Made by a program: the position numbers and the translations under genes
In this document: positions 53,247 to 61,448 of the stretch, piece after piece
Layout: each line of letters starts with the position of its first letter
Numbering within the stretch: the stretch's first letter is position 1
Assembly: GCF_022811705.1 (NCBI RefSeq)
Contig: NZ_CP094528.1
Coordinates: forward strand, 3,658,001-3,722,000
DNA length: 64,000 nucleotides
From: Agromyces larvae
GTDB taxonomy: Bacteria; Actinomycetota; Actinomycetes; Actinomycetales; Microbacteriaceae
Direction: 5' to 3'
Notes under the pieces: generated by a model
The model's input: the letters and a program-made list of their open reading frames with translations, nothing else
What the model was told of the DNA's origin: nothing
Database searches by the model: none

Positions 53247-55783
53247 CCCGCGGCGAAGCGGTCCGTTCGCGCGCCCGCCGCAGTGCGCCCGCCGAGGGCG
53301 CCGCGGTGCGGTGGCTCGGCTTCGGCTACCTCCTCGTCGGTGCGGCGCTCGCCGGATGGGCCGCATGGCCGATCCACGAGGTCGGCCGGGTCTGGCTCGT
53401 CGCAGCCACCGGCCTCGGCCTCGGCATCGGTGCGGCGCTCCTCGGGCGCCGGCTCGGCGGCGGCCGGGTGCTCGGCGCCCTCGTGACGACCGCGCTCGCC
53501 GCGCTCGGCTACGTGCTCGTCGTGGTGCCGGTCGCGGTGCCGCACGCCATGGGCTCGCTCGAGACGTGGGCCCGGGGCATCCGCGACGGCGCGACCGGCA
53601 TCGTGCTCGGCTGGAAGCAGGTGCTCACGCTCGAGCCCCCGCTCGGCGACTACCAGGCCGTGCTCGTCCCGTTCCTCGTCGTCACCGTGGTCGCCACGAC
53701 GATCGCGGCGTTCCTCATCGACCGCGGCGGGCGCGCGGCGCCGTTCGCGGTGCTGCCGGTGCTCGCGATGAGCGTCTACGGCATCGCGTTCGGCACCAGC
53801 GCGGTCAGCGAACCGCTTCGGCTCGCGGGCGTCGAGCTGGCGGCCGCGCGCGAGATCGCGATCGGCGTCGCCGGGCTGGCTGCGGCGGGCGCCTGGCTCG
53901 TCGCACGATCCCGGATGCTCCGCCGGCGCTCGCTCGCTCGTGCCCGCGCCACGACGGTGCGTCAGGGCGCCGCGTCGGCCGGCCCGGCGGTGCGTCGCAA
54001 CCTGCTCGCCGCCTCGCTCGTCGTCGTCGCCCTGGTCGGCGGCGTCGCCGCCGCGCCCGCGGTCGCGTCGCTCGGCCCGCGCACGGCGCTGCGCGACGAG
54101 GTCGAACCGGCGGTCGTGATGCAGCAGCAGGCCAGCCCGCTCGCCGCCTACCGCTCCTGGTTCACGGCCGACCTGCTCGACGAGACCGTGCTCACCGTGT
54201 CGGGGGATCTCGACGCGTTCGACCGGCTGCCGTTCGCCGCGCTCGAGGAGTTCGACGGCGAGGTCTTCCACGTCGACCCCGAGGCCCGGTACACGCGGCT
54301 GCCGCGCAGCGCCGACTCCGGTGCGGGCCTGGCCGAGCTGGAGGTGGTCGTCGGCGGCGCCTACTCGGGGGTCTGGGTGCCCGCGCCGCCGACGCTCGCA
54401 GCGGCGCCGGTATTCGAGGGCGACCGCGCCGAGGTGCTGGCCGACGGGTTCCACGTCACCGCCGACGGCGGTGCGGTCGAGGTCGCCGACGCCGACGGCG
54501 TCACCGGCCTGCGCGCGGGTGACCGGTACCGGCTCGTCGCCGAGCCCACCGCCGACGCCGGCGAGGCGCGTTCGGCGTTCGCATCGTCGGCCGGCGGCGA
54601 ATCCGCGCTCGACGCCGAGGCGTACCCGTCGCTCACCGAGTGGGTCGATCTGCAGGAGGTGCCGCGCACCGGCGCCGGCTATCTCGAGCTGGTCGAACAG
54701 CTGCGCGCCCGCGGGTACCTGAGCCACTCCGTCCTCGCCGACGACGAGGCCGAACCGTGGATCTCGCGGCTCGCCGCCGAGACTGGCTACTCCTTCCTGC
54801 CGAGCTACGCCGGGCATTCGCGGGCCCGCATCGAGGAGCTGTTCGCCGAGCTCGTCGATCAGCAGCGCCGGGCCGGCGCCGAACCCGCCGACGAGCTGCT
54901 CGTCGCCGGCGTCGGCGACGACGAGCAGTTCGCCGCTGCGGCCGCTCTGCTCGCACGCCAGTTCGGCTTCGAATCGCGGGTGGTGCTCGGGGTCCGGCTG
55001 CCGGGTTCCGGTGAGTCGACCACGGCCGCCCCGGTCTGCGACGGCACCTGCACGGGCGCCTCGCTCACCGCGTGGGCCGAGGTTCGCGCCGGCTCTGGGG
55101 CCTGGGTGAGCGTGGACGCCTCGCCGCAGTTCGCGGTGCACCCGAACCGGCTCGCCGAGGGGGAGCAGCTGCCGAAGCATCCGACCGTCCCCGACGACGC
55201 CCGCAGCGAGCCGCTCGACCCGCCGCCCGCCGAGAACGACGCGGCCGATACCGTGCCGCCGCCGGCCGACGACCCGGCCGAGGCGGGCGCCGTCTGGGTG
55301 CGCACCGCCGGGTACGTCGGCGCGGGCGTGCTCGCCGCGCTGCTGATCGTGCTGCCGTTCGCGGCCGTGGTGATCGCCAAGACCGCTCGGGCGCGTGCCC
55401 GCAGGTCCCTCGGCGACCCCGAGCTCTCAGCGGTGTCGGCGTGGGAGGAGCTGCGCGACCGGTACGCCGACGAGGGCATCGTGCTCGACGACCGCGGCGG
55501 GCGGGCGCGCGGCGCAGCGGCGATCGGCCGACCTCGTGCCGCAGCGCTCGCCGAGGTCGTCGACCGCGCCGTGTTCGCCGCCGACGCCGCCGATCCCGCG
55601 CTGGCCGACGAGGCGTGGCGACTCGTCGACGCCGAACGCCGAGAACTCGCCGCCGAGCGCCGCCGGCTCGCCGGACTGCGCGCCGCCCTGACCCTGCGTT
55701 CGCTCCTGCAGCGGGTGCGCCCGACCGCCGCACCGCGCACGAGCGCGAACCGCCTGACCCATCCGAAGGAGATCACCTCGTGA
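53243..55783 (+). CDS. Transglutaminase-like membrane protein with degenerate active site
   Basis: 846 residues. About six helices in the first 230 residues, an outer region with the transglutaminase-like core (about 470-635), another helix near 690, and a cytosolic tail. In the core, GDDEQFAAAAALLARQFGFESRVVLG aligns with the segment that normally has GxCxxFA, but no cysteine is there. SLTAWAEVR has Thr where the catalytic His (HAW) should be. Only the Asp in VSVDASP is kept. So it is probably a binding fold, not an enzyme. It is the TGM member of the PFNA set; overlaps DUF58 and the next gene by four bases. Confidence 0.88.
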   Translation: MTRGEAVRSRARRSAPAEGAAVRWLGFGYLLVGAALAGWAAWPIHEVGRVWLVAATGLGLGIGAALLGRRLGGGRVLGALVTTALAALGYVLVVVPVAVPHAMGSLETWARGIRDGATGIVLGWKQVLTLEPPLGDYQAVLVPFLVVTVVATTIAAFLIDRGGRAAPFAVLPVLAMSVYGIAFGTSAVSEPLRLAGVELAAAREIAIGVAGLAAAGAWLVARSRMLRRRSLARARATTVRQGAASAGPAVRRNLLAASLVVVALVGGVAAAPAVASLGPRTALRDEVEPAVVMQQQASPLAAYRSWFTADLLDETVLTVSGDLDAFDRLPFAALEEFDGEVFHVDPEARYTRLPRSADSGAGLAELEVVVGGAYSGVWVPAPPTLAAAPVFEGDRAEVLADGFHVTADGGAVEVADADGVTGLRAGDRYRLVAEPTADAGEARSAFASSAGGESALDAEAYPSLTEWVDLQEVPRTGAGYLELVEQLRARGYLSHSVLADDEAEPWISRLAAETGYSFLPSYAGHSRARIEELFAELVDQQRRAGAEPADELLVAGVGDDEQFAAAAALLARQFGFESRVVLGVRLPGSGESTTAAPVCDGTCTGASLTAWAEVRAGSGAWVSVDASPQFAVHPNRLAEGEQLPKHPTVPDDARSEPLDPPPAENDAADTVPPPADDPAEAGAVWVRTAGYVGAGVLAALLIVLPFAAVVIAKTARARARRSLGDPELSAVSAWEELRDRYADEGIVLDDRGGRARGAAAIGRPRAAALAEVVDRAVFAADAADPALADEAWRLVDAERRELAAERRRLAGLRAALTLRSLLQRVRPTAAPRTSANRLTHPKEITS

Positions 55784-57465
55784 CCGATCCCGAAGCCGCT
55801 GCCGGCGCGGCACTGCTGCTGCTGGCGCTGATCCTGGTCGAACTGCTGTTCGTCGCGGCCTGGTACGTGTGGACCGGCCTCTCGTTCTCGCGCCTGTTCC
55901 GACGGATGTCGGCCGAGCCCTGGCGAGGATGGGTGCCGGTGCTGAACACCGCCGAGGTGCTCGCGCTCGGCGGTGTGTCGCGCTGGTGGGTGCTGCTGTT
56001 CGCGGTGCCGATCGCGAACCTCTACGCCCTGTTCCTGTACATCGTCGCGGCGAATCGCGTCGGCCGGCTGTTCGGCAAGGGCGCCGGGATGACCGTGCTC
56101 GCCGTGCTCGTGCCGCCGCTGTGGGCGACGCTGCTCGGCTGGGGCAAGGTCGCACCCGACCTCGAGCACGGGCGGTTCCCCTCGGCGCCGGCGCCGGCCA
56201 GAGTCTCGACCGCGACCGGCCCGCTCGCGACCGTCGCCCAGCCCGGCGCGCCGATCGGCGGCGCGCCGGCCGCGTGGCCCGCCGATCCGTACACGCCGTT
56301 CGGCGCACCCGCGGCGCCGGGCCAGTACGGCGCACCCGCGGCGCCGGCGCAGTACGGGGTGCCGAGCCCGGCCGCGTCGTACGAGCCGGTCGCGCCGGCC
56401 CTCCCCGAGCCGTCCGTCGCCCCCGGACCCCCGCCCGCGAGCGTGGTGGACCAGGCTGCGCCGAACCCCTGGGCGCCCGTGGACGCGCAGCACGTCGTGC
56501 CGCCGTCGGCACCGTACTCGCCGGCCGCGTACGGCGCGCCGGTGGAGCCGGCCGGGTACGGCGCGCCCGCGCCGGCCGACCCGGCCGCGTACGGTGCGCC
56601 CGCGCCGGCCGACCCGTACGGGTACGCGGCCCCGGCCGCACCGGCCGACCCCTACGGGCAGGCCGCACCGGCCGACCCGGCGGCGTACGCCGCGCCCGCC
56701 CCGGCCGACCCGACCGCGTATGCGGCCCCGGCCGCGCCGGCCGCGTACCCCGCGCCCGCCCAGCACACCGAACCGTACCCGCAGACCGCCCCCGCCCCCG
56801 CCCCCGCACCGGCCGAGCCGCTGCCGGGGTCGGGGTCGCTGCCGGGGTCGGGCATGATCGTGCCGCCGGCCGGCATCATCGGCGCCGACGCAGGCGGCAC
56901 GGGGCATCCGCCCGCCGCGCCGGCGCAGCCCGCGTGGTCGACACCGCAGACCGACGCGGGCAGCGCCCCGGCCGCAGCGTGGTCGGCCCCGGCCGTGCCG
57001 GTCGACGAGGTCGACGGCGCCACGGTGCTGCGCCTCGACGACGCCGCCCTCGACGAGGCGCGCCGGCAGGCGCCGGCCGACCCCGAGCCGTACGCCGACG
57101 ACGACTACGAGGCGACGGTCGTGGTCGATCGCCGGCCGAAGGTCGCCTGGCGGCTCCGGCTCGACGACGGCAGCGAGCTCGCGCTCACCGGTGACCGGGT
57201 GCTGCTCGGGCGCAACCCGGCTGATGCCGCGACCGGCGAGCAGCGGCTCGCGGTGCCGGACTCCACCCGGACCCTGTCGAAGACGCACGCCCGGCTCGAA
57301 CTCGTGGCCGGGCAGTGGGTCATCACCGACCTGGGCTCGACGAACGGCGTGCTCATCGACGTCGGCGGCGAGGAGCAGCTCATCGACGCCGGCGTGGCGA
57401 CGCCGGTTCCGGGCCGGTTCGTGCTCGGCAAGCTGGGCATGCAGATCGTGGCGGGCACCCCATGA
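55780..57465 (+). CDS. DUF5684 membrane protein with Pro/Ala/Tyr repeats and FHA domain
   Basis: 561 residues from a GTG after GAAGGAG. DUF5684 membrane part (1-120; MSAEPWRGWVPVLNTAEVL), then about 300 residues of Pro/Ala/Tyr-Gly repeats such as AYGAPAPADP, then FHA (about 455-555; LGRNPADAATGEQR, SKTHARL, GSTNGVL). Just before the FHA domain EATVVVDRR (Thr446) resembles the (E/D)RTIVV motifs of the protein at 58289 and could be phosphorylated, as the N-terminal threonines of GarA/OdhI are. Paralogue of the protein at 24178. Confidence 0.88.
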   Translation: MTDPEAAAGAALLLLALILVELLFVAAWYVWTGLSFSRLFRRMSAEPWRGWVPVLNTAEVLALGGVSRWWVLLFAVPIANLYALFLYIVAANRVGRLFGKGAGMTVLAVLVPPLWATLLGWGKVAPDLEHGRFPSAPAPARVSTATGPLATVAQPGAPIGGAPAAWPADPYTPFGAPAAPGQYGAPAAPAQYGVPSPAASYEPVAPALPEPSVAPGPPPASVVDQAAPNPWAPVDAQHVVPPSAPYSPAAYGAPVEPAGYGAPAPADPAAYGAPAPADPYGYAAPAAPADPYGQAAPADPAAYAAPAPADPTAYAAPAAPAAYPAPAQHTEPYPQTAPAPAPAPAEPLPGSGSLPGSGMIVPPAGIIGADAGGTGHPPAAPAQPAWSTPQTDAGSAPAAAWSAPAVPVDEVDGATVLRLDDAALDEARRQAPADPEPYADDDYEATVVVDRRPKVAWRLRLDDGSELALTGDRVLLGRNPADAATGEQRLAVPDSTRTLSKTHARLELVAGQWVITDLGSTNGVLIDVGGEEQLIDAGVATPVPGRFVLGKLGMQIVAGTP

Positions 57466-58289
57466 CCGGCGCAGTCATCCTCAGCGTCGGCTCGGCGACC
57501 CATCCCGGGCGGCGTCGCGAGGTGAACGAGGACTCGTTCCTCGCGCGCGCCCCGGTGTTCCTCGTCGCCGACGGCATGGGCGGCTACGAGGCCGGTGACC
57601 GGGCGAGTCGCGCGGTCGTGGAGGCGTTCGACGAGACGGTCGCCGACGGCGACCGCACGACGATCGAAGCGGTGCGCGATGCGCTCACCGGCGCCGACGA
57701 GGCGGTCGCCTCGATCGCCGCCGACACGACCCGCGGGGCCGGCAGCACCGTCACCGGCATCGCGCTCGTCGACTCAGACGGCACGCCGAGCTGGCTCGTG
57801 TTCAACGTGGGCGATTCGCGGGTCTACCGGCATTTCGGCACCGAACTGCAGCAGCTGACCGTCGACCACTCGCTCGCCCAGGAGCTCGTCGACGACGGAT
57901 CGCTCGCACCCGAGGACATGCGCTCGTACGCGCAGCGCAACGTCATCACCCGGGCGATCGGCGCACCCGACAGCACGGCGGACAGCTGGCTGCTGCCGGT
58001 GACCAACGGCGAGCGGCTGCTGCTGTGCTCCGACGGCCTGACGAGCGAGGTCTCCGACGAGGCGATCCGCGCGACGCTGACGATGTCGGGTCGCCCCGAG
58101 TCGGCGGCCGAGGCGCTTGTCGCCCGCGCCAACGAGGCGGGCGGGCGCGACAACATCACCGTCGTGGTGGTCGACGTGGTCGCCGGCGGGCTGACCCAGG
58201 CGTTCGCCGGCGAGCCGACCTCGACCTCCGCCCCGGCGGAGTCGACGCTCGATGCGACCACCATCCCGGTGCGCGAGGTGCGGGGCTGA
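57462..58289 (+). CDS. PP2C-family Ser/Thr phosphatase
   Basis: 275-residue soluble PP2C. Metal-binding motifs are VNEDSF, VADGMGGYEAGDRAS, NVGDSRVYR, LLCSDGLTSEV and GGRDNITVVVVDV, all with the expected aspartates, so it should be active. A 40-residue tail after the fold is Ser/Thr-rich (ESTLDATTIPV). It would reverse the kinase at 43647. Corresponds to PrpC of the PFNA cluster. Starts within the previous stop (ATGA). Confidence 0.95.
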   Translation: MTGAVILSVGSATHPGRRREVNEDSFLARAPVFLVADGMGGYEAGDRASRAVVEAFDETVADGDRTTIEAVRDALTGADEAVASIAADTTRGAGSTVTGIALVDSDGTPSWLVFNVGDSRVYRHFGTELQQLTVDHSLAQELVDDGSLAPEDMRSYAQRNVITRAIGAPDSTADSWLLPVTNGERLLLCSDGLTSEVSDEAIRATLTMSGRPESAAEALVARANEAGGRDNITVVVVDVVAGGLTQAFAGEPTSTSAPAESTLDATTIPVREVRG

Positions 58290-59017
58290 TGTCCGAGACC
58301 CGCAACCCCGTGGATCCTGCGCCCGGTGAGGTCGAGGAGCGCACGTTCGTGATCGAGCGACCGCGTCCGTCGGTCGAGCCGTACGCCGACTTCGAGGAGC
58401 GCACGATCGTCGTCGGGCGCGACCCGGTCGATGTCGACGACGACGCCGCGTTCGACCGCACGATCGTGGTCGGCCCGGCCGACGGCCCGGCCGGCGACCG
58501 GGGCGGTGCCGGAACCGGCGGTCGAACCGGCGGCGGGACCGGCGCCGATGCAGGCGCCGGGGCCGACGAGTTCGATCGCACGGTCGTGGTGGGTCGTGCC
58601 GGGATCGCGGTCGCGGCCGACGCGCTCGACGAGGAACGCACCATCGTGCCCGGCGCCGCGGCGCACGGCGCGGACGCGACCGTGCAGACGGGCCGGGGGC
58701 GCGCGCCGGTCGGGCCGCGTCGTCGTCGGCGCACGCTCACCCCCGCACCCCTCGACCCCGCGACGCTGCGCCCGTCGGTGCCGGGCCGCGGTGCGGGTGC
58801 CGTCGAGGCCTACCCTGCGCGACCGGTGCCCACCCGCATCACGCCGATGCCGGTCGTCATGGACGAGACCCCGCCGACCCGCGACGTCGGCGCGAAGCCG
58901 TCGGTGGCCCGTCGTGCCCGTCGCGACGCCGTGGCCGGACTGGTCGCGGTCGGAGCATCCGTCGTCCTCTCGGTGAGCGGTCTGATCGCGCTCGCCCTGA
59001 TCGTCCCGTTGCTCTGA
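58289..59017 (+). CDS. Tail-anchored protein with repeated (E/D)RT(I/V/F)V motifs
   Basis: 242 residues. The N-terminal 125 residues are acidic and disordered, with EERTFVIE, EERTIVVG, FDRTIVVG, FDRTVVVG and EERTIVPG centred on Thr19, 39, 58, 98 and 118, about 20 residues apart. A GRTGGG at Thr80 fills the missing slot. Four of the five have Ile or Val at +3, the position FHA domains read after phosphothreonine. A Pro/Arg region follows, then one C-terminal helix (about 215-240). Last gene of the locus, directly after the phosphatase. I know no named family; it looks like a multivalent phospho-threonine ligand. Confidence 0.85.
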   Translation: MSETRNPVDPAPGEVEERTFVIERPRPSVEPYADFEERTIVVGRDPVDVDDDAAFDRTIVVGPADGPAGDRGGAGTGGRTGGGTGADAGAGADEFDRTVVVGRAGIAVAADALDEERTIVPGAAAHGADATVQTGRGRAPVGPRRRRRTLTPAPLDPATLRPSVPGRGAGAVEAYPARPVPTRITPMPVVMDETPPTRDVGAKPSVARRARRDAVAGLVAVGASVVLSVSGLIALALIVPLL

Positions 59018-59026
59018 CCCGGGCGG

Positions 59027-60406
59027 TCACTCCGCCACCGCGACCGCCGCACCGGCGCCCGCCGACGCGGCCGACGCCTCGCCGGCCCGCTCCTGCGCGC
59101 CCGCCGCGGCTCGCGCGATGACCCACACGCCGAGCCCCGAGACCAGGAAGACCGCGGCCAGCACGCCCCAGCCGAGCACGCCGTGCCGGTCGACGGTCGC
59201 GGCGACCAGCAACGGCGCCAGCATCGCGCCGATCGAGAAGCCCATGCCGAACACGCCCTGGTAGGTGCCGGCGCGCACCGGGTCGGCGAGTTCGAAGCTG
59301 AGCCCCCACCCGCCGGCCTGCGAGAGCACCTCCGCGAACGCGTGCGCGAGCGCGGCCGTCACGATCACGACCACCGCGACCCAGGCGGGCTGCCCGGTCG
59401 CCGCCGCGTAGACGAGGCAGGCCGCGGCCATCAGCCAGGCGGCGATCGCCGACACCCGGCCGGCCCGGCGCAGGTCGTGGGTGCCGTTCGCGAGCGGCAC
59501 CTGGAACAGGATCACGACGATCGTGTTGAGGATGAGCACCGCCGACATGAGCACCTCGGGGGCCTCGGTGGCGTGGGCGATCCACAGCGGTACGGCGAGC
59601 TCGCCGACGCCGAACTGCATCGCGAACACGGCGCAGAGGGCGGTGAGGGCGAGGTAGCGCGGGTCGCGCCACGGCGAGTGGGCGGCACGCGCCCGCCGGG
59701 CGGCGCGCTTCGTCGCGACGGTGTCGGTCGAGCCGGTCGCGGTGAGCACCGGGTCGGATGCCACGGTCACGGGCTCGTCGACCGTCGCGGGCAGCCGCAC
59801 GAGGGCCAGCAGCCCGAGCAGGAAGGCGGCCGCGGCGAACAGCAGCAGCCCGCGGTACGCCTCCGCGGTGCCGAGGGTGAGGGCGATCGCCCCGAACCCC
59901 GAGCCCACCGCGATCGCGAGGTTCGTGACGGTGCGCAGCACCGCGCGGGCGTGCACCCTGGCCTCGCCGACGAAGGCCCGGGCGATGATCGCCATGCGGG
60001 TCGAGTTCGCCGCCTGACCGAAGCCGCCGACGAACGCGGCCACCGCGAGCGCCGAGGCGAAGTCGCCCACGAACGCGTACCCGGCCAGTCCGAGCCCTTC
60101 CAGCGTGGTGAACGCGAGGATGAGCCGCCGCGGCGGCAGACGGTCGGCGAGCCATCCGCCCGCGAGCGACGCGAGCACGCCGATGCCGCTCGAGACGGCC
60201 AGCACGATCGCGACCTCGTGTGCCGGCAGGTGCACGATGAGCGTGAAGTACAGCACCGTCACGGTGAGGAACACGCCCCGGCCGATCCGGCTGATCATGG
60301 TGGCGGTGACGAGGATGCGCAGCACCGGGTCGGAGAGCGATGCGGTGATGCGGGCGAACAGCGAGGCGGTGGCGGGATCTTCGGGGGTTCGGGGGGATCG
60401 GCTCAC
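59027..60406 (-). CDS. MFS transporter
   Basis: 459-residue major facilitator with 12 predicted helices and a central cytosolic loop (about 210-245, Thr/Ala/Arg-rich). GGWLADRLPPRRLIL fits the loop 2-3 MFS motif. GTG start. Divergent from an ArsR-type regulator with a 56-base gap, which probably controls it; the pairing suggests drug or metabolite efflux. It converges on the T7SS locus end with a nine-base gap. Confidence 0.88.
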   Translation of the reverse strand: MSRSPRTPEDPATASLFARITASLSDPVLRILVTATMISRIGRGVFLTVTVLYFTLIVHLPAHEVAIVLAVSSGIGVLASLAGGWLADRLPPRRLILAFTTLEGLGLAGYAFVGDFASALAVAAFVGGFGQAANSTRMAIIARAFVGEARVHARAVLRTVTNLAIAVGSGFGAIALTLGTAEAYRGLLLFAAAAFLLGLLALVRLPATVDEPVTVASDPVLTATGSTDTVATKRAARRARAAHSPWRDPRYLALTALCAVFAMQFGVGELAVPLWIAHATEAPEVLMSAVLILNTIVVILFQVPLANGTHDLRRAGRVSAIAAWLMAAACLVYAAATGQPAWVAVVVIVTAALAHAFAEVLSQAGGWGLSFELADPVRAGTYQGVFGMGFSIGAMLAPLLVAATVDRHGVLGWGVLAAVFLVSGLGVWVIARAAAGAQERAGEASAASAGAGAAVAVAE

Positions 60407-60448
60407 TGCTCAGTTCTGCCATCGACCGGATGCCTCGCGAAACCGATG

Positions 60449-60454
60449 TAGCGT
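60449..60454 (+). promoter_or_regulatory. -10 box upstream of the ArsR-type gene
   Basis: TAGCGT ends eight bases before the ATG at 60463, without a ribosome site; fits a leaderless or near-leaderless message. Confidence 0.4.
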
Positions 60455-60462
60455 AGTGCTTC

Positions 60463-61422
60463 ATGTTGCGGTATCTCCTCACCGAGGACGACCTGGGCGC
60501 GGTGCGGTTCGGGCTGTCGCCGCTGTGCGAGCTCGGGTTGAGCCTGCGCGCCATCCGCGACCCGTCCCGGTTCCCGCTGCAGGTGGGCTGGCTGCGTCGC
60601 ACCGAGTCGGCGCGCGAGCGGCTCGACATGCGCGTGCTCGGCGCGCTCATCGACGAACGGCTCTGGACCCCCGACTTCCTGAACCCGCGGCCGACCTCGC
60701 CGCTGACCCGCCTCGAAGACGAACTCGCGGCGCTCGCGGCGACGCCGCGCGAGGTGTTCCGCGCCGACCTGGTCGGCGTGCACGGGCGGGTGCCCGAGGT
60801 GTTCGAGGGGTCGAGCCGGCGCGCGCTCGCCCGCATCGTCCGCGAGCTCACCCGCCTGTGGGAGACCTGCTTCGAGCCGTACTGGCCGCGGATGCGCGCC
60901 GTGCTCGAGGCGGACATCGCCTACCGCGGCCGCCAGGTCGCCCAGTCGGGCGTCGCGACGATGCTGAACGGCCTCTCGTCGCGGATCGTCTACGAGCACG
61001 GGTTGCTGAGCGTGATGCTGCGCGACCCGACCGAGCGCGCTCGCCCGGTCGGCGGCGAGGGGCTCACGCTCGTGCCCACGATGTTCACCCGGCGGGCGTC
61101 GGCGCCGATCGGCGACGGCCCGCCGATGATCATGTACTCGGCGCGCGGCCAGGGCACGCTCTGGGAGTCCGAGCGGGTCGCCAACCCCGCCGCGGTCGCC
61201 GCGATCCTCGGCGATGCGCGGGCCAGCCTCCTCACCATGCTCGGCGACCCGGCATCCTCGACCGAGCTCGCCGTGCGTCTCGACGTCACCCCGAGCGCGG
61301 TCAATCAGCACCTGCGGGTGCTGCGCGCGGCCGGGCTGCTCACCTCGTCGCGGTACGGCCGCAGCGTGCTCTATCTGCGCAGCGACCTCGGGACGGCGCT
61401 GCTCGAGGGCGCCACCGGCTGA
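60463..61422 (+). CDS. ArsR-type regulator with DUF5937-like N-terminal domain
   Basis: 319 residues. The long N-terminal part (about 1-235) with YLLTEDDLGAVRFGLSPLCEL and a Trp/Arg-rich middle is the DUF5937-like sensor seen on many actinobacterial regulators. The C-terminal 80 residues form an ArsR winged helix (SSTELAVRLDVTPSAVNQHLRVLRAAGLL in two motifs, then SRYGRSVLYLRS). Divergent from the MFS transporter, which is its likely target. Inducer unknown. Confidence 0.88.
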   Translation: MLRYLLTEDDLGAVRFGLSPLCELGLSLRAIRDPSRFPLQVGWLRRTESARERLDMRVLGALIDERLWTPDFLNPRPTSPLTRLEDELAALAATPREVFRADLVGVHGRVPEVFEGSSRRALARIVRELTRLWETCFEPYWPRMRAVLEADIAYRGRQVAQSGVATMLNGLSSRIVYEHGLLSVMLRDPTERARPVGGEGLTLVPTMFTRRASAPIGDGPPMIMYSARGQGTLWESERVANPAAVAAILGDARASLLTMLGDPASSTELAVRLDVTPSAVNQHLRVLRAAGLLTSSRYGRSVLYLRSDLGTALLEGATG

Positions 61423-61448
61423 CCTCGCGCGCTGGTGTTCCCCGGCCG

